64,000 nucleotides of DNA from Monosiga brevicollis MX1 (taxonomy: Eukaryota > Opisthokonta > Choanoflagellata > Craspedida > Salpingoecidae): positions 365,545 through 429,544 of the forward strand of contig NW_001865045.1 of NCBI RefSeq assembly GCF_000002865.3, given 5' to 3'. The notes under the pieces are model-generated. The model worked only from the letters and a program-made list of their open reading frames with translations, did not search any database and was not told where the DNA came from. A program made the position numbers and the translations under genes. Below are positions 20,890 through 33,650 of this stretch, one piece after another. How positions within the stretch are numbered: position 1 is the stretch's first letter; every line of letters begins with the position of its first letter.

Positions 20890-22981
20890 ATGGCCGCGTC
20901 TTCCTCGAGCGCGTCGTCGACCACGTCTTCAGACCACGGCTCCCCAGAACCTGCCAAGAGCAACATCTTGCGACGCACTGGCTCAGCAACATCGCGCTCG
21001 ATAGCCAGTCAGACTACCATCACATTACTCGACCCATTGCCCAAGCACAAGGAGAATGCCAAATCGCAGCCGCGACGCCCCGAGCGTGCCAGTAGCACGG
21101 CATCTGCCAACAGTACCTTGTCGGCCCAGCACGTGCTGGCAAAAAACACCCCCCACGACGTTGATGAAGGCGTACGTTGGAATACCATGCAATTTGAACG
21201 GCGTGAACCGTTACAGCTGGCGGCTTTCACACATGCCGGGTGCCTTCAACATCACATGCGGTACCCCAGCTCATGTTTCTTTTCATCCTTCTCTGCGCCT
21301 CACACCACACATGACAGGTCTCGTCAAAGCACGATAGCGTTGATATCGATGATCGCAGTGATGCCACGCCTCATCACACCAAGCACAAGGCAGCTAAATC
21401 AAAGGGGCTTGACCCAGAGCGGCCGAGTCCGACATTAAGCGTCGATGATGCCAGTGAGGATGTCAACAAGTACTCCTGCGATGTGTGTGGCAAATCCTAC
21501 CAGCGACGCACCCATCTGCGCAGGTGCGCTCCGCCCGATTCGCTCAAACACCTGTGACGCAGGCATTGATTGGGTTAGACTGCTTGAGATTCACTTTCAT
21601 TGCGCATCGCGTGAATACACTCGTTGCAGGCACCAGAAGTCGCACCAAGATCGCTATGAATACAGTTGTGACATTTGCCACAAACAGTTTTATCGCAAGG
21701 TATATTGCCACCCCCTCAGTGTTTTACGCATGACTTGCGACGTCACATCAACTCCACCTGTGTCGACCTGCTCTGTTTTGATTTGTCGATTGAAAGTCTC
21801 TCCTCTCCCGGTCAAACGAAGCACGTGTGAGTCGTTTGGCCCGGCCTTTTTCGCCTTTGCGGATGCTCTGCTGTTATAGCCTCCGCCTCCACGTGCTTTT
21901 ACAAACAGCGGTGGCAGTGATCTTCGTGTGCTCTTTGCTCTGCTCTCGTGGGGTCTGACCATTGTCAGTGCGTGCTCAAGTCGAGTTCAGCTCGTCTTTG
22001 ATTTGAAATGATTCCGTTGTTGTTGTGGCGTTGCATCCGGCATCTGGCATCCACTTTCTTGATGTGTTTCCGTGTAATGGGGTTAGCCCTCTGATCGCAC
22101 TTCCTGCCTGTCGGGTGTGTTGGCAAAACGAGGCTTCCTAAGTCCAACGGCCTGTTCCGATCTTCTCCCAACTTCACACACCATTTGATTTATTCGTTTC
22201 TTCCTCAAAGCGTCTGCCCTCATGATGGTGGCCTTGACCCGTCTTTCCTGCCATACCATGCACATTTGGATGCGAACCAAACCTGACCTTTGACCTTTGC
22301 TTTTTCTGACAATTTTGTCGTTGGCTCCCCATACGCTTTCGTGTACAGGATCAAATGATGGTGCATCAGTGGTCGCATCGCCGAAATCAGCCTTTGCAGT
22401 GTATTCACTCTGGTTGCACGGCCACTTTTGCTGACTCGATCGGACTGGCACGTCATGTGGAGACGGCACATCGGACCCAACTGCCACCAGGTGCCCTTGA
22501 AGCTGCAACGGGTGCTAAAGACTCAGGAGAGCCATATCCCGAACCCAAGCGGCAAGCCCTCAGTCAGAACGTGTCTGCTCGCGTCTTCGGACCTGCATCC
22601 CACAACGCCATGGCGGTGGCTGGCTCCAATGTTGTAGCCATGGCACGTACACAGCCGTCGCAGCAATTTCGCCAACCTGCCCTCATGGAACCGAGCGTCA
22701 GAAACATGGGGGTTGCCCGAGCTTCACATGTGATGAGCGCCATGCCCGGGCCGACGGGTCCGTCTGGTAACTACTTTATGTACCACGGCTATCCATATAC
22801 CAATTCCAACCTGCCTATCCCGGGTGCTCCAAGCGTGTGGCCCTCACATGCCTTGATGACCCAGTCTCATAACCAAGTCATCTCCTACCCGGTGAACACG
22901 ATGCCCTCCGCACCAATGATGGGCTATGCCGAAACACCCACCACAAACCAACCTGACGCTCAACATGGTGCACCCTACTGA
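20890..22981 (+). CDS. C2H2 zinc-finger protein, probable DNA-binding regulator, 396 aa
   Basis: Four exons join in phase: 20890-21171, 21318-21523, 21630-21699, 22349-22981. The third intron (649 bases) is unusually long for this window. After a Ser/Thr-rich N-terminal region of about 150 residues come three fingers: YSCDVCGKSYQRRTHLRRHQKSH, assembled across an intron; YSCDICHKQFYRKDQMMVHQWSH; and LQCIHSGCTATFADSIGLARHVETAH. The first two are classical Krueppel-type; the third has a C-x4-C spacing and longer loop. The C-terminal 150 residues are Pro/Met/Asn/Tyr-rich and disordered, like an activation domain. No nearby gene suggests its targets. Confidence 0.88.
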
Positions 22982-23442
22982 TGACGTCTCGTGGCACAGA
23001 TTTGCCTCTTTTGCGTGGTGTATGTTCATCTTTTGTTCTCATGCTCCGATGCGGTGATGATATCTCGTTTTGCCCTGTACTTCTTGCCCAACCGCTTGAA
23101 GATGAGACATCATCGTCCTCAGTTTGATAAAAGGCTTGATTTAGAGTTGAGAAACACGCCGTCGTGATCATTATGTTGTTGAGTGTTTGGCCTTGGGGCA
23201 TGCACGCTTTTTGCACTTGTTTTCATTTTTGAGTTTGGCCCTCGCCTACGTTGTGCATGCATCTTAGCGACCATTTCTCAGCCAAATAGGTTGGTGTTCA
23301 GAGTTTTGTCTAATGGAATTCTCGAGAGCGAGTGTGTGCATGTTTCGGGCTTCAGGCAAGCCACGAAACAGTTTCTTCGGTTTTTATCACACTGTCATTC
23401 TTGGTACGCCGTGTAGCCTTCCATGAAGGAGTATTGACCACA

Positions 23443-25252
23443 TCATGGCTTGACCGTGCTTGACGTGTCAACAGGCTTTTCAAACAAGTAGTGCGTGACA
23501 AAGTATTCATTGCCATTGTTCAGGTCAAAGAGCTCCGCACACGCAATGAAAAAGAGGCGGTGATCTAAGAAACCAATCGGTTTTTAGTAGGTAGGAGTGA
23601 GAGCCAGGCAGCGACTGGCTCGCAAAGAAGGCAACAAAGCCCCAACGGGACAACATCAGTTTAGCAGGAACCCAGTCATGAAACGTACACACAAAATACT
23701 TGGTAATATCACAGTCCTTGCCATACGCCTCACGCAGGGCTTCCTTTGCCTAATAAAACGCAAGACCTCCGTCAGATCATCTGCCCTGATCCGCCCAGGA
23801 TGCGCATTCAACAAAGCGGCGGCGCACCTCGGTCGCATTCTCATCCGTGAGGGCCAACCAGGCGTTGAGAGTCTTGGCGTAGTGGCCACCATTCCACTAA
23901 TGTTCAAGACAAAAACCGACCCACGTCGCCATTAGGGGGAGGGGGGGTCACAAAAGTGCTGCTGCACGTGGATCAGTCAGCAGATGAATGATGCCGGTGC
24001 CAGGATTTGCGGAGGCACATACTGTCCACTGTTCTTTCAAGCCCAGGGGACCAGTGAAGAAGTGAAGAAGGTCCATGCTAGGCATGGTGCCCCCGCTGAA
24101 AAAGTAATTGGCCATCCAGTTTGACTAAGGTGGTGCAAGCATGGCATGTTGCGGAGTTGGTGAATGCCAGGGCCGCAGCACTCCGAAAATGCGTAAGCAG
24201 TGCATCAAAAACTACGGCAAGAGCACGCACGGCCTTGGCTTCATCGGAGACAAAGTGATAGGCAGCTTCGCGGTGGGTGAAAATGTGCACAAAGAGGAAA
24301 CCTCCAGGCTTGAGCCAGTTGGTAATCTTGTTCATGAGCTTCTCATAGTTCTTCATGTGCTCAAACATCTCAATGCTCATGACGCGATCGTAGTTGCCCT
24401 CAGCCTCAAAATCATTAATGTCAGAGGTGAAGACGGTCACATTCTTGTAGCCCTTGGCTCGGCATTGGTCGTCAATATACTGCTTCTGGGTGCGTGAGTT
24501 GCTGATGCTGTGGATGGTGGCTTTGGGATAGTGTTCGGCCAGCCAGAGTGTCAGGGAGCCCCACCCACAACCCAGGTCGAGGATGCGCAGACCATCTGTG
24601 ATGCGAGCGTGGCGGCACGTCTCTTCAAAAGCGGCATCCTCTGCCTCGGCAAGGGTCGTAACGCCTGCGAAGACAAGGAGTCAGGGGAGGATCATTCATG
24701 CGCGCAAGCGAGGCGTCAGTGGTCTGATGTGCATAAAGCCAGTTGTGTCAAGCCCCTTACCGTCGCTCCATAGGCAGGAGCTATACTTCTTGCGGGGTCC
24801 CAAGCTGAGATCGTAGTAGCGGGTGGGAATCTAACATCATCCGGCACGAAGACCACGCGGTGAGTGCCTGCCCTTCTATCGGGCCTTTCAGTGCGGTTGA
24901 CATGTGAGTACGAGAAATAACGAGGCCATCTCTCCCAAACCAACCTCATAATGTTGTTCATTAGCAGCGCCTGTTTGTTCAGCAATGGCACGCGTCTTGA
25001 GATCCGCCACAAAGGCCTGTTTCCGAGCTTGCAGCTCCTCAATGCTCTCGGGCGCGTTTTGGCGAATTGTGTCCCTAAATTTGGAGCACGGGGGGCCATG
25101 AGACTGTCACGCATCGGGAAGATACCGATGGCTAGAGCATTGACATACCGAATGAGAAAGCGGCAGACAGCGCGAATCAGTGAGTCGGGCACGAGGTCCC
25201 GCTCAAGGATGGGCATGCCCAGCTTCACCACAACCTCTCCAATGATATCCAT
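23443..25252 (-). CDS. SAM-dependent methyltransferase, cyclopropane-fatty-acid synthase / coclaurine N-methyltransferase-like
   Basis: Family members methylate or cyclopropanate lipids, or N-methylate amines. Start MDIIGEVVVKLGMP at 25252; stop at 23443. The second exon follows a GTATGT intron of about 78 bases and gives RDTIRQNAPESIEELQARKQ. Then comes PTRYYDLSLGPRKKYSSCLW, the hallmark of this subfamily. Next are the SAM motif LDLGCGWGSLTLWLAEHYP, IHSISNSRTQKQYID, MSIEMFEHMKNYEKLM, FLFVHIFTHREAAYHF, WMANYFFSGGTMPS and HYAKTLNAWLALTDEN. The end is FFIACAELFDLNNGNEYFV then HYLFEKP. The whole order matches the coclaurine-N-methyltransferase-like branch, whose animal and protist members have no settled substrate. 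Confidence 0.85.
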
Positions 25253-26312
25253 GGCTGCGGAATGTTGTGACTGACGCCGTGTGCGTGTGGAGGCAGCGGT
25301 TGCAGGGGGTGGCGTTCTGCAAAGGGAGAAGCCAAAGGCAAAGCTCGGCACTATGAGCAAGATTAGCAGAGCTGGCAACGGAACCGAGGAAAAAAAAAAA
25401 ATGGCTCGCCAACAACATCGAGCCAAAGCAGCAGAAGGGAGGCTGGGATGGTGAGGGGCAGGGGGCCATGTTGGGAGGCGAGCAAGGCGCTCGCATTCGC
25501 GATCAGCGGTGTGCTGTGAGTTGCTGGCTCCGAACACGAATCAGGATCCTCAGGAAACACCACCAGGCAAGTTCACGACGGATCTCATGTTTCCGGACGC
25601 GCCCACAGGGGCTCATGGTGAAAGGTACAGGACAGCCGATGAAATCTTTGACATCATTCATGATCTCTTCGTGCCGTTGAACCACACACAACCCACCACC
25701 CGCCCCACAAGGCCACCCAGGCCCCGCTTCATCCAGCTGTGTGTGGTGGCGAGCGGACGACTGCCAAACTCACATGTGCACTCGAACAACATGCAACCAC
25801 TGCACCTGAAACTGAGAGGGATCGACCAGGTGAGCCAAGAGAGAGCCCAGAAGCGAGCCACTGACCGCAAAGGGCTCCACCACAACACAAGCAGAGAGGA
25901 GAGATACAGAACACAAAGAGTTGCTTTTTCGGTTGTGATTGCAGTTCAGGAACCTTCATGAACAACAAGGAACGCTACAACAGCGAAGGCAGTCATCATA
26001 ACCAGGACATGGCACTCATTTCTAAAGTAAAATACTAAATGTGGTATAAGTGTGTTATAAAACACAGTTCCGTAAGAAGCCATATCAACCAAAAGAAAAA
26101 AAATCTCTCTCTCTCAAACCATGGAATTTTTTTCTTTCTCTCTCTCTCTCTCTCTGTGGTGCTTCTCGCTCAGCCGTGTAGGTGGGGGAGGGCGTGTGTA
26201 GGCAAACAGGATACCAAGGCAACGCTACTCGTTGAGGTGTGGGTAGTGGTGCGGGCGGGTCTGGGGCTGGTAGTGATATAGTCTTGCAGTGGTGTCACTC
26301 AAGCGACGCTGA
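25253..26312. other. Divergent intergenic region, methyltransferase / DYNC2I1
   Basis: A plus-strand frame at 25509-25961 has a short coding-like piece (TTDLMFPDAPTG, TADEIFDIIHDLF), and an ATG at 25468 could feed it through an intron. I could not attach it to a family or to DYNC2I1. From 26030 to 26160 there are T/A- and CT-rich tracts. Confidence 0.4.
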
Positions 26313-29300
26313 CATGTCGCAAGCGTACGGCTCTGGACTGGGCGGTAGCAGCGCCCGACGGAGCAAACCTCGCACAAACAAACCGACACAGCCCAAGGCA
26401 AAGGCCTCCTCAAAACCCTCCTCAAGCTCCTCCTCAAAACCAAGCTCAAAACCAAGCTCAAAATCTGGATCGGCCCGCGCCGCAGCAAGTCAGTCTGGAA
26501 GCACGGGGCGAGGATCCAGATTGAAACAGCTACAAGCCGAGGACACCCACAGCCGATCTTCCTCGCGCACAACCTCGGCCGATTCGCAACGCAGCCGCGC
26601 CGGAAGTGCACGTCGAGATACTCCGCCAGAAGCGACTCGTTCTCGTCCGAGTAGCCAGCGCAGTTTGCCTCGCGCTCCCGGCAGTGCTGGATCTGGTCCA
26701 GGGCGCGATCGCCTGGCCGGTGCCCCTGAACAAGCCGGTCGGCCTCGCCCGGGCCAGGCGCCAAAGCCCGCGGTCGAAGAGGCACCCGCCGAGGATGCCT
26801 ACGAGGACGACTTTGAGGAACCCGATTATGAGGACGACTTTGAGTCAGCCTCTGAGCCATCAGACCCCGAAGCGCAAAGCACTGAATCGGACTCTGATAC
26901 CAACACAGAGGCTGCCCCGCCCAGCGCGCGCCCCAGCGCAGCGCCCTCATCTCCACGCGGCCAACGCCAACTACAGTCACATGTCGTGCCCGCTCGTAGC
27001 TTGCCCACAGGTCAGTCTGTCAGACCAGGGAGCCATAAGTTTGGGGTCTCTGACACTGAATAAAAGATGAAGGAAGATGGCCTCGATTGATGCTCACAAT
27101 TTGCATTCTTCCGCCTACCACTCACCCTCGTCTACATGCGTCTCGCGGCATGCACCCACCCACCCACTCATATGTAGTATCACAAACTGACCCAGATGAT
27201 ATTGACGAGGTGATGCGTCTTGTGCCAACCACTTCAATTGCCGTTCTAGCGCATGTGAACCTGACGGGCCAACTGTACCCGATACCCTAGGTGGTCAATG
27301 CCATTCGAGCTGAAAATGCCCGCTCAACAATAACACGAGGTGGGCTTCGGCCCACGACCTCGGCCTCAGCACGACCCGGCACCAGCCGAGGTCTACGCAT
27401 CAGCAACGAGTAAGCGCGCATGACAGAGTCGTGCCTGATGCCACAGTCTTCTTTCACTTTAACCCCCCACCTCTCACATGTCTGCTGACCTCAGGACGCC
27501 AACCCGAAGCAGTGCCGTAGCTGCGGCCCACTTGTTGGATGTACCTGGCGCGGCTTCCCCGCGCATGCAATCTCTGCGCTCTGCTTCCCAGCGCATTCGT
27601 CACAACGCTGCACTTGCTCGCACCGCCCGTCGTGCCAAGGTGTGAGCCATCGCCAGAATCATCACCGTAGTGTACTGTCGCTAGTTGCTTGATTCAGCAC
27701 AAAAGACTCATCATTCTTCATCACCTCGACGGGCATTTCCTTCTTTTCCAGGCACTCTCGGCAATGGTCACACTCGAGACCAGCTCCTTCCAACTCCTTG
27801 ATATCGCGCCCTGTAGCGAGTATGAACTCTACATTCGCAGCTATGGCAAGTCTGGACGCCAGCAAGCCGCCACACAAAGTGGCGAACTCAGGTCTGCTCT
27901 TGCCATGTCCTAGCCGTGGACTTGAACTCCTCATGCATTTGCCAAATGATGAGAGGAATTTTTGACACTGGATGGAAAGCACTTACTTGCTCACGCACAT
28001 TACCCGCCTGCGTGCCCCTTGCTTCACGATTCTGGATATGCTACGCTCGACATAGTCTCGAGCACGAGATGCAAACAGAGGAGATTGAAACATGCACGCG
28101 CTGGACGCAGTATCCGGCTGATGATCTGCGTGGGGCGGGTGAGGTAAGCATCGTTGACGACGCAAACTCGCGCGCTGGTTCAATCTTGGGAGCGAGACAA
28201 TGATACTTTTTTTGAGGGGGGCGGGGCGGGTTATTTTGGTTTTTGTTTTTTGTTTTGTTTTCTTGGTGATATCTGGAGGCATTTTCGCACGATCCCAACT
28301 CAGTTCATGCACATGCGCCACTGTGCAACCTACCTTTAGGTGGGTGCTACCACCAGCAGCAAGGTGGACACAGACTCGGAGCAGACCATCATCGACGCCC
28401 AGCGCCTGAGTGAGCACAACGACCATGCCCCACGCCGTGAGGACCCAGGCCCCGGTCTCATGGTGTCTTGCGCTTTCCCTTCTTTAGATTCGTTCTTGCT
28501 CAAGGCCTCGCGGGTCGTTTTGACCCTGCTGCAAGAGGATGTCGATCAATCCGCTGCTGGTACAGGACAGCATGAGCGCGGCCATGGCCAAGCCACCAGC
28601 CCCCTTGAAGCCTGTGGCCATACTACAACACTGGCACCCACTTTTGCCCTGTTGGCTGGTGCGCTTCGTACCCGATTTAATCAGACTTGGCAGATGCCGC
28701 ACGCTCCAACACGAGGATGATCACAGCCGATTAGATGCTTGCGTCCCTTTCATCTCACCCAAATGCTGCACTTTAGGTCGACACGTCGTCGCTCTGGATG
28801 CGTGTCGCAGCAAGCCTCATTTGCTGCTGACGCTGCATGCCGAGCCCCCACCGGGCACTAAGCGCAGTGCCGACATGGGCGAAGGGCTGATTTGCATCTG
28901 GGATTTGTCCAGCCCGAGCGTCCCTTTGCACGTACTAGGTCAGCCTTCACATTGTCTTGCTCTCCTCAGACGTCCCATGCTGTGTGGCGTTTCCGCCGCT
29001 CACTGCCCACATCACCTCGGTCTGACGCCCCAACTTCCACAAAACTTGCTCACAGTCTCTCAAGACAAGCTGACGTGCTGCAAATTTGGCAACGAAGCAG
29101 CCACAGTAGCTGTCGCTGGCACCATTGACGGGTCAGTAGCCATCCTCGTCGTGATGCCCGCACCATGTATTCACGTGACCTTATTGGTATATACACTGGG
29201 CTGCTCGTTTTGCCTCGCCGCGTGCGATTGTTTCGTGGTGTGCTCGTTCCAGGGCTGTGCTGGCTTGGGATCTCAATGAATCACTGGCACTGCACACGAG

Positions 29301-31030
29301 TCGCCATCGCAAAACCCAGAAGTACTCGGTCCGCCACCCCTCCTTTCGAGCCGATTTTACCACTCAACCGCGTAGCCATGAATCTGCTGTCGTGGCCCTT
29401 GAGCGCATCGGCCGGAGCGAAGATCATCAGGAGCAGTCCAACTTTCAATTTGTCTCGCTTGATGAAGGTTTGCTCGAGCAGCGAGCCGCTTGACCACCCG
29501 CCACATAGTTGCCATCATACTCAATTGGCAGTCGGCTCATTCTCTTCGCTGTCTGCAGATGGTTGTGTGGGTTCCTGGTCAGGCCTCTATGCGCCCAAGG
29601 TGGATGCTGGCGGCTCGATCACCGAATTGGGTACGCGTGTTCCCCTGACCTGCTTTGCAAAGAAGGGTGAATGGCTTGCTAAGCTCTCACATGCTTCTGC
29701 TCTGTCGACAATTGTTTTTTGTAGGTTTGCGCCCTGGTAGCGCTCTGACCTTGGTCAGTGCTGGCTGGACGCAAGTGCGCCCTCGGGTATGATTGGCTCC
29801 TGACCTGTCATTTTGCGACACCTGCTTGTTCGTCTGTGCGCGCGGATTGCCTAACGCATGAATCTGAATCTTTACCACTCGGGTGTTGTAGAACCATCGT
29901 TTCGCCCAGCATGCCTTTACCTGCTTGGCAGTCCCCCAATCCAACCCCAGCCACATTCTAGCTGGTACCACACATGTGAGTGGATGTATCCAAATTATCC
30001 CGCTTTTCAGAGCAATGAACTTGATTGTTCTTCGTATTTGTTTTGTTTGTTTTTATGATTTTGATTCTTTCTTTCTTTTGGGAGGTGGCAAGTGCATGTA
30101 GCCGGTTGCCTACTCAACTTGTGCGCGCATCTACCATGATTGTGTTTGTAGGGAAGTATCCTGCGCGCTGTGCGCTTTGGTTCGGCCGTGGCTCCAAGTG
30201 AATTTGTTGCAAACATCAACCTCTTGGCGAGCTGCCCGGCTTCCTGCACGGCCATTGACTTTTGCCCCTCGACTCCCAGCTATTTTCTCGCGGTATGCCT
30301 TGACCTGAACGAGCCTTGACACGACTGTAGAGCGTGTTTGATTGCAGTTGAAAGGCAACGAAACGGCCCCAGTACATGTCATCCATTTCGACGCTCACTC
30401 TTGCTTGCCCCTCGATGTGAACCAGAGCTTCTCCAGCGGCCACGTTGTGTTGTTCAAGCAGACGGCCTCGGTGCCCCTGAGGCAATGGGTATTAAAGGCA
30501 GCCGTTTCGAGGGTGCTCTGGTCCCCAACTCGCCCGACTGTTTTCATGGCCTTTTGTGCACCAGGCTCCGTGACATTTTGGTGCGCAAGCGCCCCCCCAC
30601 TTCGCTGATCCGACATGATTGTGCATTTAGCCTGGCCCGTCTTTGATCGACAAGATTGCTGACCGCGCATTGTCTTGCACGGTGTTGGGTTGGCGCTTCG
30701 CTATCATCACATTCCACAGGGACATCTTAAGCGATGACGGAAGCCCGACAGCCACCAACGAATTGCTTTCGGCAGACGACGGCACTGTGCGTCTCACCTT
30801 GTTTTCCCCCAATGCCGTCAGGCCTCATTTCACTTTTTTGTTGCTTTTGTTCTTAGGCTCGCCATGTGACGGCTCTGCACTTGCAGCCACACCCAAAAGA
30901 ATTGGGGCATCGACTTGTACTTACGACCAAGGCCGGTGCCATACAGCTGCACTCCTTTCGACCGGCCTGGGCCCAACGACAAGATGGCGAAGTCGAGGAT
31001 TTGATTGATTTCTGTGAAGCTCAATCATAG
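26313..31030 (+). CDS. DYNC2I1: Dynein-2 intermediate chain 1 (WDR60), WD40 protein of retrograde intraflagellar transport
   Basis: A cargo- and light-chain-binding subunit of cytoplasmic dynein-2, needed to return IFT trains from the tip of cilia/flagella. The first large exon starts ATGTCGCAAGC at 26313. It encodes a Ser/Arg/Pro-rich disordered N-terminus followed by YEDDFEEPDYEDDFES, the repeated EDDFE signature of WDR60. Later exons give FQLLDIAPCSEYELYIRSYG (human LLDLPPVNEYEMYIRNFG) and MQTEEIETCTRWTQYP (human IQTEEIETREVWTQHP), which are diagnostic. WD-repeat pieces follow: GLICIWDLSSPSVPLHVL, AVLAWDLNESLALHTS, FVSLDE, LWSPTRPTVFMAF. The last exon ends GAIQLHSFRP then DLIDFCEAQS. At least a dozen introns are present. 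The gene is convergent with GPN3, 385 bases away. Confidence 0.92.
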
Positions 31031-31415
31031 TTTTGCAAAAGAAGGATTGCCAATGCCCTCTGACTGCTCCTGAGGTGCCGAATCATGCTTTGGTTTTCGT
31101 TAAATTTAATTGGATGATTAGCCAATGTTTTGTTTCGTTTTTTCCTTTCGAGTTTTGTCTTTCGGCTTCGTGGATGATTTCTATTCTTTACATGTTAATT
31201 TTTTTTTTTGCGCTTGCTTGAATACACCGGCACGGCCATCTGAATAAGACACGCTGTCGCGCATATGACACTTAACAACACAAAACAACATTCTCGACTG
31301 CGTGTCTCGTGTCCAAGCTTAGGGTACAGGAAAGGTGGGCCAAAGTTGCGCACAGCGCAAAACTCAAAGCAGCAGCGAGGTTCTTCCCCGTGAGAAACGG
31401 GGCCAGAAGAGGCCC

Positions 31416-32965
31416 TCACATGGGGAACGAACTGTCATCGTCATTGCGGTCGTTGTCCAGATCTGCGGGCTCGCGCGGCTCCTCCTCCTCACCGTACTGC
31501 AAACAGTGGTCAGTGTTGATCAGGATGGCCTCAAGGTTGCCTTCGTCCGTGTTATCCAAAGGAAGAAAGCGCACTAGACTAAAGTCGTCAATGAGGTTGG
31601 CCATGGCACTGTTCAGGCGCTGTTGGCGTTCGGTTGTATACATGTTGGCAGTTGCCAAGAGCATATCTGCATCAGCGCTCAAAAAGCTATTCAGCAAAAG
31701 GTAGTCGGAAGGAGGCGGGAGTTCAAACGCAAGCAATTAGCTAAACGCAAATGTTGCGCAGAAGTGATTTGAGGGGCACGAAAAGGCAGAAGAAACTGAT
31801 CAACCACGGCTTCTTACTCGTCCAGATCACGGCGGCGATCTTCGCCCAGCAAATCCATCTTGCTCAACAGATTGAGATGAGGTACCTAGACGTGCAGCCC
31901 GATGGCCATCCTTAGCTCGGTCGGAGGGATTCAGGTCTGTTTGCGAGCAGAAGTATCACCCGTACGCACCTCCAGCTGCAGCATGGCAGACATGGCGCTG
32001 AGAACACCAGCGAAAAATTTGGCCGTGTCATCGATAAACTGACAATCGAGGAGATAAACGGCCACGAGCTTGTAGTCGAGGCTCTGGAGATGATCCATCA
32101 GCTGGCGCATCAAAGGCAAATGCGTATAGAGCTCAATCTGGCCCGGGCAGTCGATCAGGATGTAATCGTCATCGTAGTTTAGCGCCTCGTCCAGCACCTG
32201 ACCGAAAACGACCCACCGCAAGTCATCGAACCAGTCAGCTCGCGCAAACATGAGCCAGGCTGCGCGCACAGCGGCAACAAGTACCTCGAGATTTTGCAGT
32301 AAAAACTCCATGCAGTAAATCAGACCGCCATTGGGACCCAGATGTAGTGTCTGCGTTGAGTTGAGATGAAACGTGAGTATCGTTGGACACTGAGCGACGC
32401 CTAAAGCGAGGCACCCAAAATGCCGGGCGTTGCACTGCTTGCAATGCCTGCTCACCTCAGACACATCTTCCACGGAAATGACATCGCGAATATCCCAAGC
32501 AACGGGGTACTCAAAGTTTTCTGCCGCTGATAAACATGGAAAAAAAACAAGCAAAACAGAGGAAGTGGGAGGGGAAGACCACAAAGTAGGACGCCAAAGT
32601 GGAGGAGAATGAGTAACCAGTGCCTGGACCAAGTCTGAACTGCAACGGGAGCACAATCACAAGGAATGCACGCGAACCGGGATCAAGGTTGATGACATGC
32701 GCCGTTCGCCCGGCCAACTCCAAATGTTGCTGCATGTGGTAGCAATAGGTCGACTGGGTTCACGCGCCCGAAACAAGCGCCAGGTCACCCACAGCAAACA
32801 TGTCAAAACAGAGACGGAAATGAGGAGTAGGAACAGCAAAGAGATGGGGCAGGGCGATAAGCAACGTGAGTCTGGGCTCGGCTTCATCAGCTTGTCGCCC
32901 GGTGCACATCTACTCACCTTGCCGCAGCCAGCTGGACCCATAATAATCTGTGCGTAGCGAGGCAT
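31416..32965 (-). CDS. GPN3: GPN-loop GTPase 3
   Basis: An essential GTPase that helps RNA polymerase II assemble and enter the nucleus. Start MPRYAQIIMGPAGCGK (exon 32965-32918), joined to STYCYHMQQHLELAG; together they form the P-loop GPAGCGKST. Next come INLDPGS, FEYPVAWDIRDVISVEDV, LHLGPNGGLIYCMEF (the GPN loop that names the family), DDDYILIDCPGQIELYTHLP (the Walker B/switch II block), and FAGVLSAMSAMLQLEV. LLSKMDLLGED carries the guanine-specificity aspartate as SKMD. The last exon ends DDFSLVRFLPLDNTDEGN. The N-terminal MPRYAQ and the C-terminal RFLP block distinguish GPN3 from GPN1 and GPN2. No truncation is seen. Confidence 0.95.
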
Positions 32966-33650
32966 GTTGACCAGTTCTACTCGGACGATTGTTGTGTGCA
33001 GGGCCTGGGATTCCTGATGCACCAGAGCTGCAGGGGCGGCGAGCAGGAGTCGGTCATGTCAGCCCATCATAGCACGTCCGACGGGGTTGGCGCGAAGCTC
33101 AAGTCTCACCGCTCGCTGCCAGACTTTCCTTCAATACGTCCAAGAGCCACCACACTGCCCTCCGACCCCTAACACAAACCGACACAACAGCCCCAGAGAG
33201 GCCATGAGCCCAGCACCGCTGCTGTCATTGATGGTAGTGATGGCGCTGCCGTTGCACCTGACACGTCCAACGACACACACACACACACACACACATCCGG
33301 CACAACCACACGTGTGTAGCTACAAACCGAGACGATGACTCTGCTTTGGTCTCTCAAAAACTCTCTCTCTCTGTGTTTTGCTTTGCGACAAGTACTGACT
33401 CTTTCATTCTCTTTTCAAACTCTCTCAAACACACTCTCTCACTCACTCTCTCTCAAACTCTCTCAAACTCTCTCTCAAAGACTCTCTCTCTCTCACTCAA
33501 ACGATTTTTAAACAGGAGGGGATTTTAATTTTATGTTTGTGGCAGAGCATTGCTGTTGCGACGAGATACGGGGGCGGAGGCAGAGGGAGGGGCTCTCAAG
33601 GGGGCTGTACGCGCGCGCGTGTGCGCGTGGCAGGCAGGTGGTGTTTTAGG
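32966..33650. other. Divergent intergenic region with microsatellites
   Basis: This lies between GPN3 (-) and the receptor-like gene (+). It contains (CA)n at about 33268-33293 and an imperfect TCTCAAAC/TCTC repeat from 33355 to 33495. No exon was supported. Both promoters must be here. Confidence 0.6.
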
